Positions 34,660-44,687 of a stretch of 64,000 nucleotides of DNA are shown in pieces (position 1 is the stretch's first letter; each line of letters starts with the position of its first letter). Position numbers and translations under genes: made by a program. This DNA is from Bacteroidetes bacterium 41-46 (GTDB lineage: Bacteria > Bacteroidota > Bacteroidia > Bacteroidales > UBA932). The DNA is taken from assembly GCA_001897515.1 (NCBI GenBank), contig MKTA01000018.1, forward strand, positions 210,278 to 274,277. Direction: 5' to 3'. A model generated the notes under the pieces. That model ran no database searches, was not told the DNA's origin, and saw only the letters and a list, made by a program, of their open reading frames with translations.

Positions 34660-36069
34660 TCAAATTTCTTTGTTCTTTAGGCTAATAAAAAACACAAATG
34701 AAATAATAATAATAGTTATTAGTATTTTAATAGATATATAGGTTTTTGAAAAAAGATATCCCAAAATTGTTAGAATGGCCATTGTCATAAATAGATAAAT
34801 AAGTATCTTAAGATTCCCAAGTAGCGCTTTAGTTATTTCTCTGAAATAAGGTACTATGAACGGAATTGCTAATTGAGACCAATATGAAATAAGTGCAACG
34901 TAAATTGCAACTTTATAATTAAATAATGGTAAAAATACAAAATTAAGAATAATATTAAGTGAAGCAGGAATGAATACTAACCATAATATTTTTGTCGTCT
35001 TTTCCTCAATAAAGGCGATGGTGGAAATAAATGTATAAAAGGGGAATGCTGCATTTGCAAAGCTTATAAATATTGCTATTTTTGAAGCTGGTTGTAAATC
35101 TGCATTACGGATGAGCAATTCATATATTTCAGGCATCCAAATTGCAAATGTTAACGATGAGAGTAAGGCAATTATTTGACAAAAGAAAAATAATGTTTTT
35201 AATTTTATGAAATTTCGTTCTCTGTATAATTCCTGGATTCTTGGAGCTATTGAAATTATTAATGCAGTGGTAATTACAGTTATGTAATCACCCATTATGT
35301 AACCATTTGTATATATGCCAATATCGTTAATACTTATATTTAACCAATCCATTATGATTCTCGCAGAGCTTGAAATTAACACAAAACCTAATGTATGAGG
35401 AATAATTGGTAGAGATATTGTCAACCATTTTTTTATTCTGTTGAAATCATAAAAAAAAATAGGAATAATTTTTTCTTGATACCATAATTGATACGAGAAA
35501 GCAATGAATGCTACAATCGCAGATGCACTTGAACCAATTATCCAACCTAAAAAACCCATTTTAAAAAAATAAATCAAAATGAAAGTAATAAATATGCCAC
35601 AAATCCCTGAAATTAAATTTATTATTACAAGTGGTCTTGGCTTATAAATTAACGGATAGTAATGCTTCGCAAGAGTAGTGTTGCCATTAAGTATAATAGG
35701 TAAACACGCACAAACAGCAGTTAAAAACTTCAATTTCCCGTTGACTTGGATCAATGAAAAATACATAATTATTCCGTAAATAATCCCAAATATTACGCCA
35801 GAAATAATAAGTAAAACAAGAATTCTTCCCCAAACCTTTCTAAAATGATTTTTATAAATATAGAAACTGTTTGTGAGATGGATATTCAAACCTAGAGTTG
35901 CAATAACGATGAAAATACCTGAATAAGAGTTAATTATTCCAATAATCCCATAATCAAATGGAGTCAAATAAGGAGTGATAAATGGAAGGATGAATAAATT
36001 TATAATTGTCGTTATCCTAGGAATCACACCAAACCAAACAGAATTAATAAACGCTTGTTTAACTCTCAT
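34660..36069 (-). CDS. wzx: Wzx-type lipid-linked oligosaccharide flippase
   Basis: A 469-residue protein of the MOP (Wzx/MATE) superfamily with 12-14 predicted membrane helices. The N-terminal FINSVWFGVIPRITTIINLF and FDYGIIGIINSYSGIFI are typical, and a charged loop lies mid-protein. It moves undecaprenyl-linked repeat units across the inner membrane for Wzy. An IS3-family element sits only 35 bp before its start, so its expression may now depend on read-through or on a promoter in or near the IS. Confidence 0.85.
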   Translation of the reverse strand: MRVKQAFINSVWFGVIPRITTIINLFILPFITPYLTPFDYGIIGIINSYSGIFIVIATLGLNIHLTNSFYIYKNHFRKVWGRILVLLIISGVIFGIIYGIIMYFSLIQVNGKLKFLTAVCACLPIILNGNTTLAKHYYPLIYKPRPLVIINLISGICGIFITFILIYFFKMGFLGWIIGSSASAIVAFIAFSYQLWYQEKIIPIFFYDFNRIKKWLTISLPIIPHTLGFVLISSSARIIMDWLNISINDIGIYTNGYIMGDYITVITTALIISIAPRIQELYRERNFIKLKTLFFFCQIIALLSSLTFAIWMPEIYELLIRNADLQPASKIAIFISFANAAFPFYTFISTIAFIEEKTTKILWLVFIPASLNIILNFVFLPLFNYKVAIYVALISYWSQLAIPFIVPYFREITKALLGNLKILIYLFMTMAILTILGYLFSKTYISIKILITIIIISFVFFISLKNKEI

Positions 36070-36141
36070 TGAAGGAACAATATTTTATGTATATACTCAT
36101 AATGTGAGACAATAATTGGCATTTTGGAATTACTAAATTAG

Positions 36142-36483
36142 TTGGGACACATGGTTAAGCACAAAAGGTTACTTTTGTGTATTATGAGAAGACAACGTAT
36201 GCATTTTGACAAAGCATTTAAAGACAATGCAGTCAAGTTAAGTTTAGAGCGCAAAAATGTTTCGGAACTTGCGCAAGAATTAGGAATAGAGCCATTTTTG
36301 TTATATCGATGGCGTAAAGAATTCCGGGAGAAAGGAGATTCATGCTTTCCCGGTAATGGTATCCAGTCTCTCAGTGAAGAGAGTAGAAGAATCGTAGAGC
36401 TTGAAAAGCGTTTAAATGACGCTGAGATAGAACGTGATATATTAAAAAAAGCTTTAGGCATCATCTCCAAGAGCGGTCGTTGA
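36142..36483 (+). CDS. IS3-family transposase OrfA
   Basis: A 113-residue HTH protein: FDKAFKDNAVKLSLERKNVS, ELAQELGIEPFLLYRWRKEF and a C-terminal leucine-zipper-like helix (RRIVELEKRLNDAEIERDIL). The slippery run of seven A (36444-36450) lies in the codons TTA AAA AAA, and orfB is in the -1 frame, as expected for the programmed frameshift that makes the OrfAB transposase. The likely natural start is MRRQRMHFDK at 36184. No disruption is seen. Confidence 0.9.
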   Translation: MGHMVKHKRLLLCIMRRQRMHFDKAFKDNAVKLSLERKNVSELAQELGIEPFLLYRWRKEFREKGDSCFPGNGIQSLSEESRRIVELEKRLNDAEIERDILKKALGIISKSGR

Positions 36484-37373
36484 TCTTTCAGTTTATCAAA
36501 GACTACAACTCGAAACGATGGACGATTGAGGTGATGTGCAGAGTCTTGAATGTTTCCAAAAGCTCCTATTATCGTTGGTTTAAAGAACCTATCGGCAAGC
36601 GCAAACAGAATTATATGGAACTTGATAAAAAGATTAAACAAGCGTATTTTAAAGCTAAAAGTCGTAACGGTAGTCCCCGTCTTGCAAAAGACTTGTTGGC
36701 TTGCGGTACTGTTGTGTCCAGAACAACTGTTGCCAGCCATATGAAACAAATGGGATTGCGCAGCAAACTTTCTAAACGCTACAAGGTTACCACCAACTCC
36801 TCTCATAATTTTGAAGTAGCCCCCAACCTGCTCAATAGGGTTTTTAAACATGAAGAGCCTGTTAAAGCTTGCGTGTCTGACTTGACATATATCTCTTGTC
36901 TGGATGGATTCCTTTATCTGACTTGTGTTTTGGATCTTTTTGACCGTAAACTCATAGGCTGGTCGATGAGTGATAGTATGAGTGCATCTAAAACAGTTAT
37001 CCCGGCTATAAGGATGGCTAATAGGAACAGGGCTTTTACCGAGGATATGATTTTTCATTCTGACAGGGGGGCCCAATATGCCTGCAAGCAAACAGTCAAT
37101 ATCTTGAAATCTCTTAATGCTAAGCAGAGCATGAGTCGTAAAGGTAATTGCTGGGATAACGCAGTAGCAGAAAGCTTTTTTAAGTCCTTTAAAACGGAAT
37201 TGATTTATGGCACAAGACTTATTACAAGAGAACAGATGCGCTTGTTGATATTTGATTATATAGAATCCTGGTATAATCATAAGAGAAGATTCTCTGCTTT
37301 AAAGAATTTGACTATTGATGAATTTTGGGAACAGTATAATATTAAAAAACAGATTACTAAAAATGTCGCTTAA
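36480..37373 (+). CDS. IS3-family transposase OrfB (DDE integrase domain)
   Basis: A 297-codon frame with an N-terminal HTH_21-like segment (CRVLNVSKSSYYRWFKEP) and a full rve domain. The catalytic Asp is in CVSDLTYISC, the second in IFHSDRGAQYAC, and the Glu in NAVAESFFKSFKTE; WYNHKRRFSALKNLTIDEFW follows. The frame starts only at TTG, overlapping the orfA stop, so expression is more likely by -1 frameshift from orfA at the A7 run. It appears complete, so the IS may be active. Confidence 0.93.
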   Translation: MIFQFIKDYNSKRWTIEVMCRVLNVSKSSYYRWFKEPIGKRKQNYMELDKKIKQAYFKAKSRNGSPRLAKDLLACGTVVSRTTVASHMKQMGLRSKLSKRYKVTTNSSHNFEVAPNLLNRVFKHEEPVKACVSDLTYISCLDGFLYLTCVLDLFDRKLIGWSMSDSMSASKTVIPAIRMANRNRAFTEDMIFHSDRGAQYACKQTVNILKSLNAKQSMSRKGNCWDNAVAESFFKSFKTELIYGTRLITREQMRLLIFDYIESWYNHKRRFSALKNLTIDEFWEQYNIKKQITKNVA

Positions 37374-37385
37374 CTATTTGTCTCA

Positions 37386-37951
37386 AATAAATTTGCAAGT
37401 CCATTTTAATAAATTCTGTATAACGATAATTAAGTTTTCATAATCACAATCGAACTCAACTGAGGGAGCGACAACACTATTTCTTATCTTGATATCGTTA
37501 ATATAGACTATCATAAAAAAAGAATTACGATAGACTATTTAATATTCATGAAATGTATCTGTACAATTGTTGGTGGTTATTGATATGGGCAACTAGTAAG
37601 GGTAATTTCTTAATTATTTCGCGACTCATCTTTAATATCGGAATACATTCATAACTTTGTGTAGAGTTATATTACAGAATTTTTTATCGAAAAAACTGTT
37701 ACTATGGTACGGAAAAATTAGTAACTCAAATCCTCCTTCATAGTTTCACGCTATCTAAATATTAGATTTAACATCCTCTTCCTGTATAATATAAGAAAAA
37801 CTTCATTTGAGTGAATTGTTATTATAATTAACTTATTTAAATTTTTTGGAATAGAAATGTAAACAGACTTTGCCCAGTAACAACGATTTAATAACTTTTG
37901 AGTATAGATTCTTGCTAAAAATTTTCACATCATTTTTATAGAGCTAGATAT
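37386..37951. other. 566-bp gap after the IS element with no gene
   Basis: AT-rich, with stops in all frames and no ORF resembling a protein. I see no consensus TAnnTTTG promoter with spaced TTTG on the minus strand that would restart transcription of wzx. Together with the IS it makes a break of 1.9 kb in an otherwise tightly packed operon, possibly a decayed gene. Confidence 0.6.
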
Positions 37952-38689
37952 TTAAATCGCAGTCCATCCTCCATCGACCATGAGATTGTGCCCTGTAATA
38001 AATGAAGCTTCATCAGAAAGAAGGAAACTTACAGCAGGAGCTACTTCTTCAGGGCGGCCCATTCTTTTGAGGGGAGATTTATTCTCATATCGTTCAATAA
38101 AAGATGGATTTTGGTTATCGATTATTCCTCCAGGGGATACGCAATTGATTCTAATGTTGTATTTCCCAAAATAAGAAGCTAGGTATCGAGTTAAGTTAAT
38201 TATGCCCCCCTTAATCGCAGAATATGCAGCAGGAGATGTCCCTCCATAACCTTCATATATTGTAAAATCATTTCCAACAACACCATAAATTGATCCAAAA
38301 TTTACGATTGATCCTGACATTTGAAATACCATCTGTTTTAAAACAGTTTGAGTTAATAAAAACGTACTATTTAGCTGCATATCAATATTTTTTTGCCAAG
38401 ATTCAAAAGAAATATCCTCAAATTTCAACCCCCAGTCATTAGTTCTCGGATAGGCGTTGTTAACTAGCCCATCAATTCTTTTATATTTATTAATGATATC
38501 ATCAACTAGTTTTAAAATTGATTCTTTATCTGTAATGTCGGTATTTACAATACCTTCTTCCCAATTGGTAGTGATACCAATTTCGGCATTTATCACTTGA
38601 GCCCCGTCTTTCTTGAGAATCTTTACAATCTCGCGTCCAATAAGCCCATTTCCTCCAGTTACTAATATTACTTTATTACTTAATTTCAT
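37952..38689 (-). CDS. SDR oxidoreductase (PtmA-like)
   Basis: A 245-residue short-chain dehydrogenase: [20 protein letters not shown] for NAD(P), [27 protein letters not shown] with the catalytic Ser, [16 protein letters not shown] with Tyr and Lys, and INCVSPGGI. It resembles Campylobacter PtmA, found in legionaminic-acid clusters with no settled step. It overlaps the nitrilase gene by 14 bp and is last in the nonulosonate block. It could act on the sugar acid or on an added side group. Confidence 0.85.
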   Translation of the reverse strand: MKLSNKVILVTGGNGLIGREIVKILKKDGAQVINAEIGITTNWEEGIVNTDITDKESILKLVDDIINKYKRIDGLVNNAYPRTNDWGLKFEDISFESWQKNIDMQLNSTFLLTQTVLKQMVFQMSGSIVNFGSIYGVVGNDFTIYEGYGGTSPAAYSAIKGGIINLTRYLASYFGKYNIRINCVSPGGIIDNQNPSFIERYENKSPLKRMGRPEEVAPAVSFLLSDEASFITGHNLMVDGGWTAI

Positions 38690-39470
38690 ATAATTCTTTA
38701 TACAAATTCTCTTGACGATCTTTTTTTACGGGAAAACTAGTTTGGTATTCGTTGACATATTCAGGATTAATTGTATAAATATCAATTTCTTCTGAAATAC
38801 ACCTGTGTTTACAAATTTCTCCATTTGGATTGAAAATCAAACTTGATTTCTGATAATTAACGCCATTTCCATCATCCCCTGTACGATTGACTCCAATGAA
38901 AAAAACCTGATTTTCAATTGCTCTTGCTTTTAAAAGTGTATACCAATGATCAATTCTTTTAGCCGGCCAATTAGCAATGTTAACAATAATTGATACATCC
39001 AAAGACATGGCCTGAAAAATTTCAGGGAATCGTAAATCATAACAAATGCTGAACCCAACTTTAGTCTCTTTAATTATGCTTTTAGAAATGGCAACTCCCC
39101 CACTATAGAATTCATCTTCTTTTGCAAACGAAAATGGGTGTATCTTAGCATATGAAGCAACAATATTCCCGTTTTGGTCTATAGTTATCAGATTGTTAGT
39201 TGCAAGAGGTACAGATTCTAAAATTATTCCAAAGGAAATAAAAAACTTATATTTGATTGAGAGTTTTAAAAAAAAATTGATTGTCTCTGAATTTTCAAAA
39301 TCTTCAGCAAGATCCTTTGTATTCATAGAGAATCCAGTTAATGTAAGCTCTGGAAGGATTATCCAATCTAGCTTTTCACTAGAGATATTTTCAAATATTA
39401 TAGATATCTTTTCTTTGTTAGCTGTTTTATTTTCCCAAGACTGGTCCAAAGAAATGAGGGCAATATTCAT
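38676..39470 (-). CDS. Carbon-nitrogen hydrolase (nitrilase superfamily)
   Basis: A 264-residue nitrilase-fold amidase. The catalytic triad is visible: Glu in [10 protein letters not shown], Lys in [10 protein letters not shown] and Cys in [15 protein letters not shown]. The family hydrolyses or forms C-N bonds of amides, often acting as omega-amidase or transferring ammonia. It lies inside the nonulosonate block, one base after the class III aminotransferase gene, so it may process an amide or amidine substituent of the sugar; this is inference. No standard legionaminic pathway step requires it. Confidence 0.88.
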   Translation of the reverse strand: MNIALISLDQSWENKTANKEKISIIFENISSEKLDWIILPELTLTGFSMNTKDLAEDFENSETINFFLKLSIKYKFFISFGIILESVPLATNNLITIDQNGNIVASYAKIHPFSFAKEDEFYSGGVAISKSIIKETKVGFSICYDLRFPEIFQAMSLDVSIIVNIANWPAKRIDHWYTLLKARAIENQVFFIGVNRTGDDGNGVNYQKSSLIFNPNGEICKHRCISEEIDIYTINPEYVNEYQTSFPVKKDRQENLYKELYEIK

Positions 39471-39471
39471 A

Positions 39472-40764
39472 TTAGTTGAACTTTCTAAAAACAGGTTTAA
39501 TTATTGCTCCTTGAAGATATTTCTCATACCCCTCTTCTAATGCCTTTTTATAAATGACGAGCGTTTTTTTAGTAGCAACAAGGGTTTTCTTTAATTCTTC
39601 TTCTTTGTGAGCATAAGAAATTGCAATCCATGGCATCAATACTCCATTTTTAATCATCTCTTGTGCAAATAGGGTCCGGAAAGCCATACTGATTGTTCCA
39701 GTTTTATCTTTTGTAACATAATTTGGAGAGCATGGGATACCATAAACACTAAAAAAATCCGAAATTTCTAATTCTTTAGCAATTTCATTCATTCCATTAA
39801 TAAGTTTTTCACCGTAACTCCATATGTGATCAATGACTTTGTGCTCCTTGTAGAATTTAATCGTTTCAATAAATGCTCCCAAACCGCACATTTCTGCTCC
39901 ATGAGTAGTTGAGATTAAAAATAACCTTTCCTTTTCTAAATTCTTTATTCCGCCAATATTCATTATCTCTCTCTTACCACAAAGAGCTGCCACAGAAAAC
40001 CCATTTGCCATTCCTTTTCCGAATGTACATAGGTCCGGTTCAATGTCGTAATACTTTTGAGCACCTTGTAAATCCCACCTAAAGCCGGTAATCATTTCGT
40101 CTAAAATAAAGATTGCTCCATTATTATGACAAAGTTGTTTAACTTTTTGTAGAAAACCATCTAAAGGATGACTTAGGGTAGCCGGTTCAAGTATTACGCC
40201 GGCAATTTGTCCGGGAAATTCTGCAAATATCTTCTCCAAAGAAGCAATATCATTATATATGAAATTAAGAGTTAATTTATAATGCTCCTCTGGAATACCG
40301 TTTTTTAATGGTGTATCACCAATAAACCAGTCGTCAAATGAGAAAAATGGGTGGTCAATACATCTGGCAATATATTTTCGTCCAGTATATCCTCTCGCAA
40401 CTTTAAGAGCCGCAGTTGTGACTGTTGAGCCATTTTTTGCAAATTTAACCATTTCGACAGATGGTATTAAATCACAAAGCAATTCTGCTGCTTCTAACTC
40501 AACTAATGACGGACGCGTTAAATTATTTCCGTACTCAATTTGTTTAAATGCAGCTTTAGCTACAGTTGGTTCTGCATATCCAAGAGTTACTGCTCTAAGT
40601 GCCATTCCGTAGTCTAAAAACTTTTCGCCTTCAGGAGTATATACGTATGCTCCGTGTCCTTTTTCCAAAATTTGTGGCGCATTCTCAGGATACTGATCGT
40701 CTCCTCGTGAATACGTATGCGCTCCACCAGGTATTACATAATTAAGTCTTTCACTATAATTCAT
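39472..40764 (-). CDS. Class III (glutamate-1-semialdehyde aminomutase-like) aminotransferase
   Basis: A 430-residue PLP enzyme: VIPGGAHTYSRGDDQYPENA at the N-terminus, MVKFAKNGSTVTTAALKVAR, IFILDEMITGFRWDLQGAQK, and TFGKGMANGFSVAALCG with the PLP Lys. It looks like GSA aminomutase, but it sits in a glycan cluster, not with haem genes, so it probably aminates or isomerises a nonulosonate precursor or side group. It has a strong AAGGAGG ribosome site. Complete. Confidence 0.88.
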   Translation of the reverse strand: MNYSERLNYVIPGGAHTYSRGDDQYPENAPQILEKGHGAYVYTPEGEKFLDYGMALRAVTLGYAEPTVAKAAFKQIEYGNNLTRPSLVELEAAELLCDLIPSVEMVKFAKNGSTVTTAALKVARGYTGRKYIARCIDHPFFSFDDWFIGDTPLKNGIPEEHYKLTLNFIYNDIASLEKIFAEFPGQIAGVILEPATLSHPLDGFLQKVKQLCHNNGAIFILDEMITGFRWDLQGAQKYYDIEPDLCTFGKGMANGFSVAALCGKREIMNIGGIKNLEKERLFLISTTHGAEMCGLGAFIETIKFYKEHKVIDHIWSYGEKLINGMNEIAKELEISDFFSVYGIPCSPNYVTKDKTGTISMAFRTLFAQEMIKNGVLMPWIAISYAHKEEELKKTLVATKKTLVIYKKALEEGYEKYLQGAIIKPVFRKFN

Positions 40765-40776
40765 TTTAAAACCTCC

Positions 40777-41511
40777 TTAGTCAATAGGTATGTTAAATAG
40801 TTTAGTTATATCTATAATTTTTTTTTCAATCAAAAATTCAGCCCAAAGCCAGTCAATTAATTCATCAATTTCCAATGATGATTCTTCTGGGAGTAAATAA
40901 GATGTTGATTTAGAAGTGTAGAAATTCCTAGTTTTGAGAAAATAAGACCATTTTGCAATATAAAATCCGCCAGAAGGTGTAATTTCCATTTTGAAATTTT
41001 TTCTTCCGATATTCTTCATTTCACAAATTCTCTCGCTTATTTTATCAAGATACTCAGCTTTGTCTTGAATAAACATTGTGTTAGGTCTTGATTCCCTAAC
41101 CGCGATAACCGTTTTGTACTCTTCATTTGACTTAAGTTGGTTAATTGCAGCCAAAATATCCTCAATATACACAAATGGAGATGTTGGTTCCAACAATCCA
41201 ATATAGTTAAACTTTCTGCCAATTGTTTCAGCATAATTCATTGCGTGAAGAACTACATCCACTGATGAAGATTCATCACTAGAAAGTTCATTCGGCCTTA
41301 AAAATGGCACTTGTGCTCCCCATTTTTTTGCAACTTCGCAATATTCAATAGAATCAGTTGACACCCAAACGTTTTCACGAGGTGAGAGTGATAGAGCAGT
41401 CATGATTCTATAAGACATCAGTGGTATACCATTAAGTTCTTTTATGTTTTTATTTGGTATCCCTTTTGATCCAGCGCGCGCGGTTACTAACCACAAAATA
41501 TCATCTAACAT
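40777..41511 (-). CDS. legF: CMP-nonulosonate cytidylyltransferase (LegF/NeuA/PtmB-like)
   Basis: A 244-residue cytidylyltransferase that activates the finished nonulosonic acid as CMP-sugar. Motifs are LVTARAGSKGIPNKNIKELN for CTP binding, VSTDSIEYCEVAKKWGAQVP, PFLRPNELSSDESSSVDVVL and LLEPTSPF. It sits in the legionaminic-type operon after the PtmE-like gene and before the class III aminotransferase. The start ATG at 41511 has AAGGA upstream. Confidence 0.92.
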   Translation of the reverse strand: MLDDILWLVTARAGSKGIPNKNIKELNGIPLMSYRIMTALSLSPRENVWVSTDSIEYCEVAKKWGAQVPFLRPNELSSDESSSVDVVLHAMNYAETIGRKFNYIGLLEPTSPFVYIEDILAAINQLKSNEEYKTVIAVRESRPNTMFIQDKAEYLDKISERICEMKNIGRKNFKMEITPSGGFYIAKWSYFLKTRNFYTSKSTSYLLPEESSLEIDELIDWLWAEFLIEKKIIDITKLFNIPID

Positions 41512-41524
41512 AATATCCTTGTAT

Positions 41525-42562
41525 CTACAAATGTTTTATTATCTCTTTTGCCTTATTATAATCGTCATGTTTACCAATATCTATCCAATATCCGGTAATA
41601 GGACTATGAATCAATCTACCATTATTGGAAATTATTGAATTCATTAAGTCAGTTGCATTGAAGAACCGCCCTCTTGGGATAATATTCACAGTTTGTTTTT
41701 TGATTAAATATATTCCAGCATTGGCATAGTAAGTGTTTTTTGGTTTTTCTTTGAAACTCTTAATCGTGTTCCCTTCTAATTCCATAATTGCATATGGGAT
41801 ATCAACTGAATATGGAATTGATGCAACAGCCATATCTGCATTACTATTTTCAAACACAAGAAATAAATCTTCAAAATTGATATTCGAGAAAATATCAGAA
41901 TTCAATACGAGTACTGATTCCTGTTTAATATCCTCTATTAAAGATAATGCACCGATTGTTCCTAATGGAGTTTCTTCCTTAATATAGTCAATATTAATGC
42001 CTTTTGAAGAACCATCACCGAAATAATCAATAATTTGTTCCGCAAGATAACGGACTGTTATAGTAATCGTTTCAACTCCAAACGAAATTAACCGATCAAT
42101 ATTATGCTCTAGAATTGGTTTTAAACCTAAAGGCAACATCGGCTTTGGAGTTTGATCAGTTAGAGGTCTTAAGCGCTCTCCTCTGCCTCCTGCCATAATT
42201 ACCGCATGGAGTGGTAAAATTGAGTTTAATTGTGTCAAATCATATACTTTCTCAATTTGACCAAATGAATTCAGTTTAGGTAAAATTTTTATGCCATCTT
42301 GCTTTAGCCGCTTTATATCTGAAACATTAATCTCGTTTTCAATAAACATGAAATTTTTGAATGAAAATTGGTGTACAGAGCAATTTAAATCGAGCCCTTT
42401 AATAAGTCCACGCCTAATATCCCCATCTGTTAATGTCCCAATCAATCGATTATTATCATCTAATACAAAAAGAGTTTGGCTTGATTTCTCGACATTGAGT
42501 TTATGCAAGGCCTCAAGGCTATTAGCATTTTTATAAATAATATTTTTGGTGTAATCTCTCAT
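41525..42562 (-). CDS. ptmE: CBS-domain sugar-1-phosphate nucleotidyltransferase (PtmE-like)
   Basis: A 345-residue protein with two CBS repeats (residues 1-115; VLDDNNRLIGTLTDGDIRRG) followed by a nucleotidyltransferase domain (HAVIMAGGRGERLRPLTDQT, then KPMLPLGLKPILEHNIDRL). This architecture matches Campylobacter PtmE, which makes GDP-GlcN for the GDP-linked legionaminic route. The ATG at 42562 overlaps the legG stop by 4 bp, so it is preferred over the start at 42586. It suggests that GDP-linked intermediates are used here too. Confidence 0.9.
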   Translation of the reverse strand: MRDYTKNIIYKNANSLEALHKLNVEKSSQTLFVLDDNNRLIGTLTDGDIRRGLIKGLDLNCSVHQFSFKNFMFIENEINVSDIKRLKQDGIKILPKLNSFGQIEKVYDLTQLNSILPLHAVIMAGGRGERLRPLTDQTPKPMLPLGLKPILEHNIDRLISFGVETITITVRYLAEQIIDYFGDGSSKGINIDYIKEETPLGTIGALSLIEDIKQESVLVLNSDIFSNINFEDLFLVFENSNADMAVASIPYSVDIPYAIMELEGNTIKSFKEKPKNTYYANAGIYLIKKQTVNIIPRGRFFNATDLMNSIISNNGRLIHSPITGYWIDIGKHDDYNKAKEIIKHL

Positions 42563-43671
42563 AAAATATTTTTCAGTATTGAGCAAATTTTCTTTGACAC
42601 ATCTTCTTGATAGTAAATATTTTCACCAGAATAAAAAAGTGAGGGCTTGATTTTGCTGATTATACTTTTTATTATCTTATTGTCGAATGGAGCGTTTAAC
42701 ACATTATCACTATGATATCTCCCTTTTTGCCGATCTCCCAGGTTAATGAACCATTTATTAAAAGAAGCTGCCTCAATTATTCCACTAGATGAGTTACCCA
42801 TAAGAAATGAACAGTATTTCATTGCAGAAAAATATCCTTTTGAGCCAAGATTTTCTACACATTGCACTCGATTATCCTGATCATTGGCTAACTGTAAAAA
42901 TTTATTCCGAATTATTGTATTGTTGGTGTCTGCATTCGGTAGCGTAATAAGGATCTGATAATCTGTTAATTCTTTTAAAACGCCAGTTAATTCATCAATA
43001 TAAATTTTATTGTTCTCAATATTAACGGTCTCTGGATGAACTGTAACTAAAATTGTTGGACGGCTAAGATCGATATGAAAGAAATGATGAAACTCACTTA
43101 TACTATATAAGGGTAACGATTTTAAGTTATCTAAGCTTAGCGAACCTACGTTATAGATTCTGTCATCTGATTCAATTAATTCTGCGACACGTTTAGCATG
43201 TCCTTCGCAAGAAACAAAATGATATTTACTGGCTAATGTGATAGAGTGTCGAAAGATATTGTCAGTTGCTCCAATCGTTTTTTCTCCTCCATGAAGGTGG
43301 GCATATCGGATTCCAAATGGAATCCCAGCTGTTACCGCTGCAAACATTTCGTAGCGGTCGCCAAGACAAAACACCAGATCAAAATCTTGTTGGTGATCTT
43401 TCCAGAAATCTGCAAACTTCAAAGAAGTTAACGCCACAGCTGTAGAAATTGCATTTGGAGAGTCACCTATAAGCATTGATTCAATCTTGTAATCTACTTT
43501 AAACCCATCTTCGAGTATTTGATTAATTGTATAACCATGAAAAGGAGAAAGATGTGTCCCAAATACAATAAGTTTTAAATTGAAATCCGGATCTTCTTTC
43601 AAAGTTTTCAATAAGGGCAAATATATACCATAGTCCGCTCTGGAACTTGTTAGTATGCCGATTGTTTTCAT
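42559..43671 (-). CDS. legG: Hydrolysing nucleotide-sugar 2-epimerase (LegG/NeuC-like)
   Basis: A 370-residue NeuC-type epimerase: IGILTSSRADYGIYLPLLKT, FCLGDRYEMFAAVTAGIPF, AHLHGGEKTIGATDNIFRHS, LVTVHPETVN and SFLMGNSSSGIIEAASF. It removes the nucleotide and inverts C2 to give the free 2,4-diamino-6-deoxymannose that LegI condenses with PEP. It is coupled to legI and ptmE by 4-bp overlaps at both ends. Confidence 0.93.
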   Translation of the reverse strand: MKTIGILTSSRADYGIYLPLLKTLKEDPDFNLKLIVFGTHLSPFHGYTINQILEDGFKVDYKIESMLIGDSPNAISTAVALTSLKFADFWKDHQQDFDLVFCLGDRYEMFAAVTAGIPFGIRYAHLHGGEKTIGATDNIFRHSITLASKYHFVSCEGHAKRVAELIESDDRIYNVGSLSLDNLKSLPLYSISEFHHFFHIDLSRPTILVTVHPETVNIENNKIYIDELTGVLKELTDYQILITLPNADTNNTIIRNKFLQLANDQDNRVQCVENLGSKGYFSAMKYCSFLMGNSSSGIIEAASFNKWFINLGDRQKGRYHSDNVLNAPFDNKIIKSIISKIKPSLFYSGENIYYQEDVSKKICSILKNIL

Positions 43672-44678
43672 TGAATTTCAATTATATCGTCCGGATTATA
43701 ACTTCGTTTGGATTTTTGCCCAATAACAGATTCCCACAACATAGGAGAGATTCCAATTCCAGGACGTTTAATCGTAAGATTGTGCTCAGTAAATATATCT
43801 CCTTCATTTATTGAGGTTAAAGCAACTATACTTTTCCTTGCCGCAGTTATATTTTTCTTTTCAGATTCAGTCACATTTTTATCTTTACTCCCAAGTGCTT
43901 TTTCAATATTCCGAATGGCATTAACCATAGTTTTGAGTTCATCTGGTTCCAGTGATGCTTTATGATCCGGCCCTTCCATATTTCTATCAAGAGTAAAATG
44001 CTTTTCAATAATTGATGCGCCAAGAGCTACTGCTGCGACAGGTACTTCAATCCCAATTGTGTGATCGGAATAACCTACTTTTACACCAAATCTTTCAGCG
44101 ATGGAATTCATCGCTCTTAAGTTTACATCCTTCATTGGGGTTGGATACTCAGTATTGCAATGTAAAATTGAAATCTGCTCTTTATTCATACCAAATTTGA
44201 GAAGAACAGAGAGAGCAGCATCGATATCTGCCATATCACACATTCCGGTAGATAAGATTACCGGTTCATGTTGTAAAGCTATTGTTTTTAGATAAGGATA
44301 ATTAGTAATTTCTCCAGATGGTATTTTCCACAATCCAAGTTTTAGTTTGGCAAGAAAATTAATGCTGTCAATATCAAATGCGGTTGAAAAAAACTTTATT
44401 CCTTTATCATTACAGTAAGAAATCAATTCAAAGTGCTGATCAGGAGACAATTCTAATTTTTTAAGCATTGAGTACTGAGAATTATCTGTGCCTATTATAT
44501 TTTTCTGTTGATAATCTGCTTGTCTCGCGTTAATAGAAACAAGTTTATCTGTTTTGAATGATTGAAATTTAATATAATCGACACCTGAATAAATAGCAGC
44601 ATCAATGAGCTTTTTTGCAAGTTCCATCGAACCATTATGGTTGACACCTGCCTCGGCTATTATGAGTACTTTTCCCAT
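43668..44678 (-). CDS. legI: Nonulosonic acid synthase (LegI/NeuB-like)
   Basis: A 336-residue NeuB-family synthase that condenses the six-carbon diamino sugar with PEP. It has the TIM-barrel motifs IAEAGVNHNGSMELAKKLID, YIKFQSFKTDKLVS, LGLWKIPSGEITNYPYLKTI, VILSTGMCDMADIDAAL, GYSDHTIG and EKHFTLDRNMEGPDHKASLE. The C-terminal SAF domain (GDIFTEHNLTIKRPGIGI) is present. Adjacent LegB/LegC/LegH/LegG genes favour legionaminic over sialic or pseudaminic acid. Confidence 0.94.
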   Translation of the reverse strand: MGKVLIIAEAGVNHNGSMELAKKLIDAAIYSGVDYIKFQSFKTDKLVSINARQADYQQKNIIGTDNSQYSMLKKLELSPDQHFELISYCNDKGIKFFSTAFDIDSINFLAKLKLGLWKIPSGEITNYPYLKTIALQHEPVILSTGMCDMADIDAALSVLLKFGMNKEQISILHCNTEYPTPMKDVNLRAMNSIAERFGVKVGYSDHTIGIEVPVAAVALGASIIEKHFTLDRNMEGPDHKASLEPDELKTMVNAIRNIEKALGSKDKNVTESEKKNITAARKSIVALTSINEGDIFTEHNLTIKRPGIGISPMLWESVIGQKSKRSYNPDDIIEIQ

Positions 44679-44687
44679 ATATGAATA

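Larger units (their letters stand above)
36105..37385 (+). mobile_element. IS3-family insertion sequence
   Basis: About 1281 bp with related ends: TGAGACAATAATTGGCATTT on the left and, reading inward on the right, TGAGACAAATAGTTAAGCGA. It carries overlapping orfA and orfB in the plus strand, against the direction of the surrounding operon. No clear target duplication is visible (AATG on the left, AATA on the right). It lies between wzx and the PtmA-like gene. Confidence 0.88.

Noticed and set aside
36138..37280. 380-codon ORF opposite the IS3 transposase
   Set aside because: Antisense to intact orfA/orfB with recognisable catalytic residues; not a real gene.
36101..37389. Target-site duplication of the IS3 element
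   Set aside because: Flanks AATG and AATA agree at only three bases and do not align with the TGAGAC/GTCTCA ends, so I do not claim one.
39472..40764. Haem-pathway hemL
   Set aside because: The sequence is GSA-aminomutase-like, but operon context is nonulosonate synthesis and no other haem genes are present.
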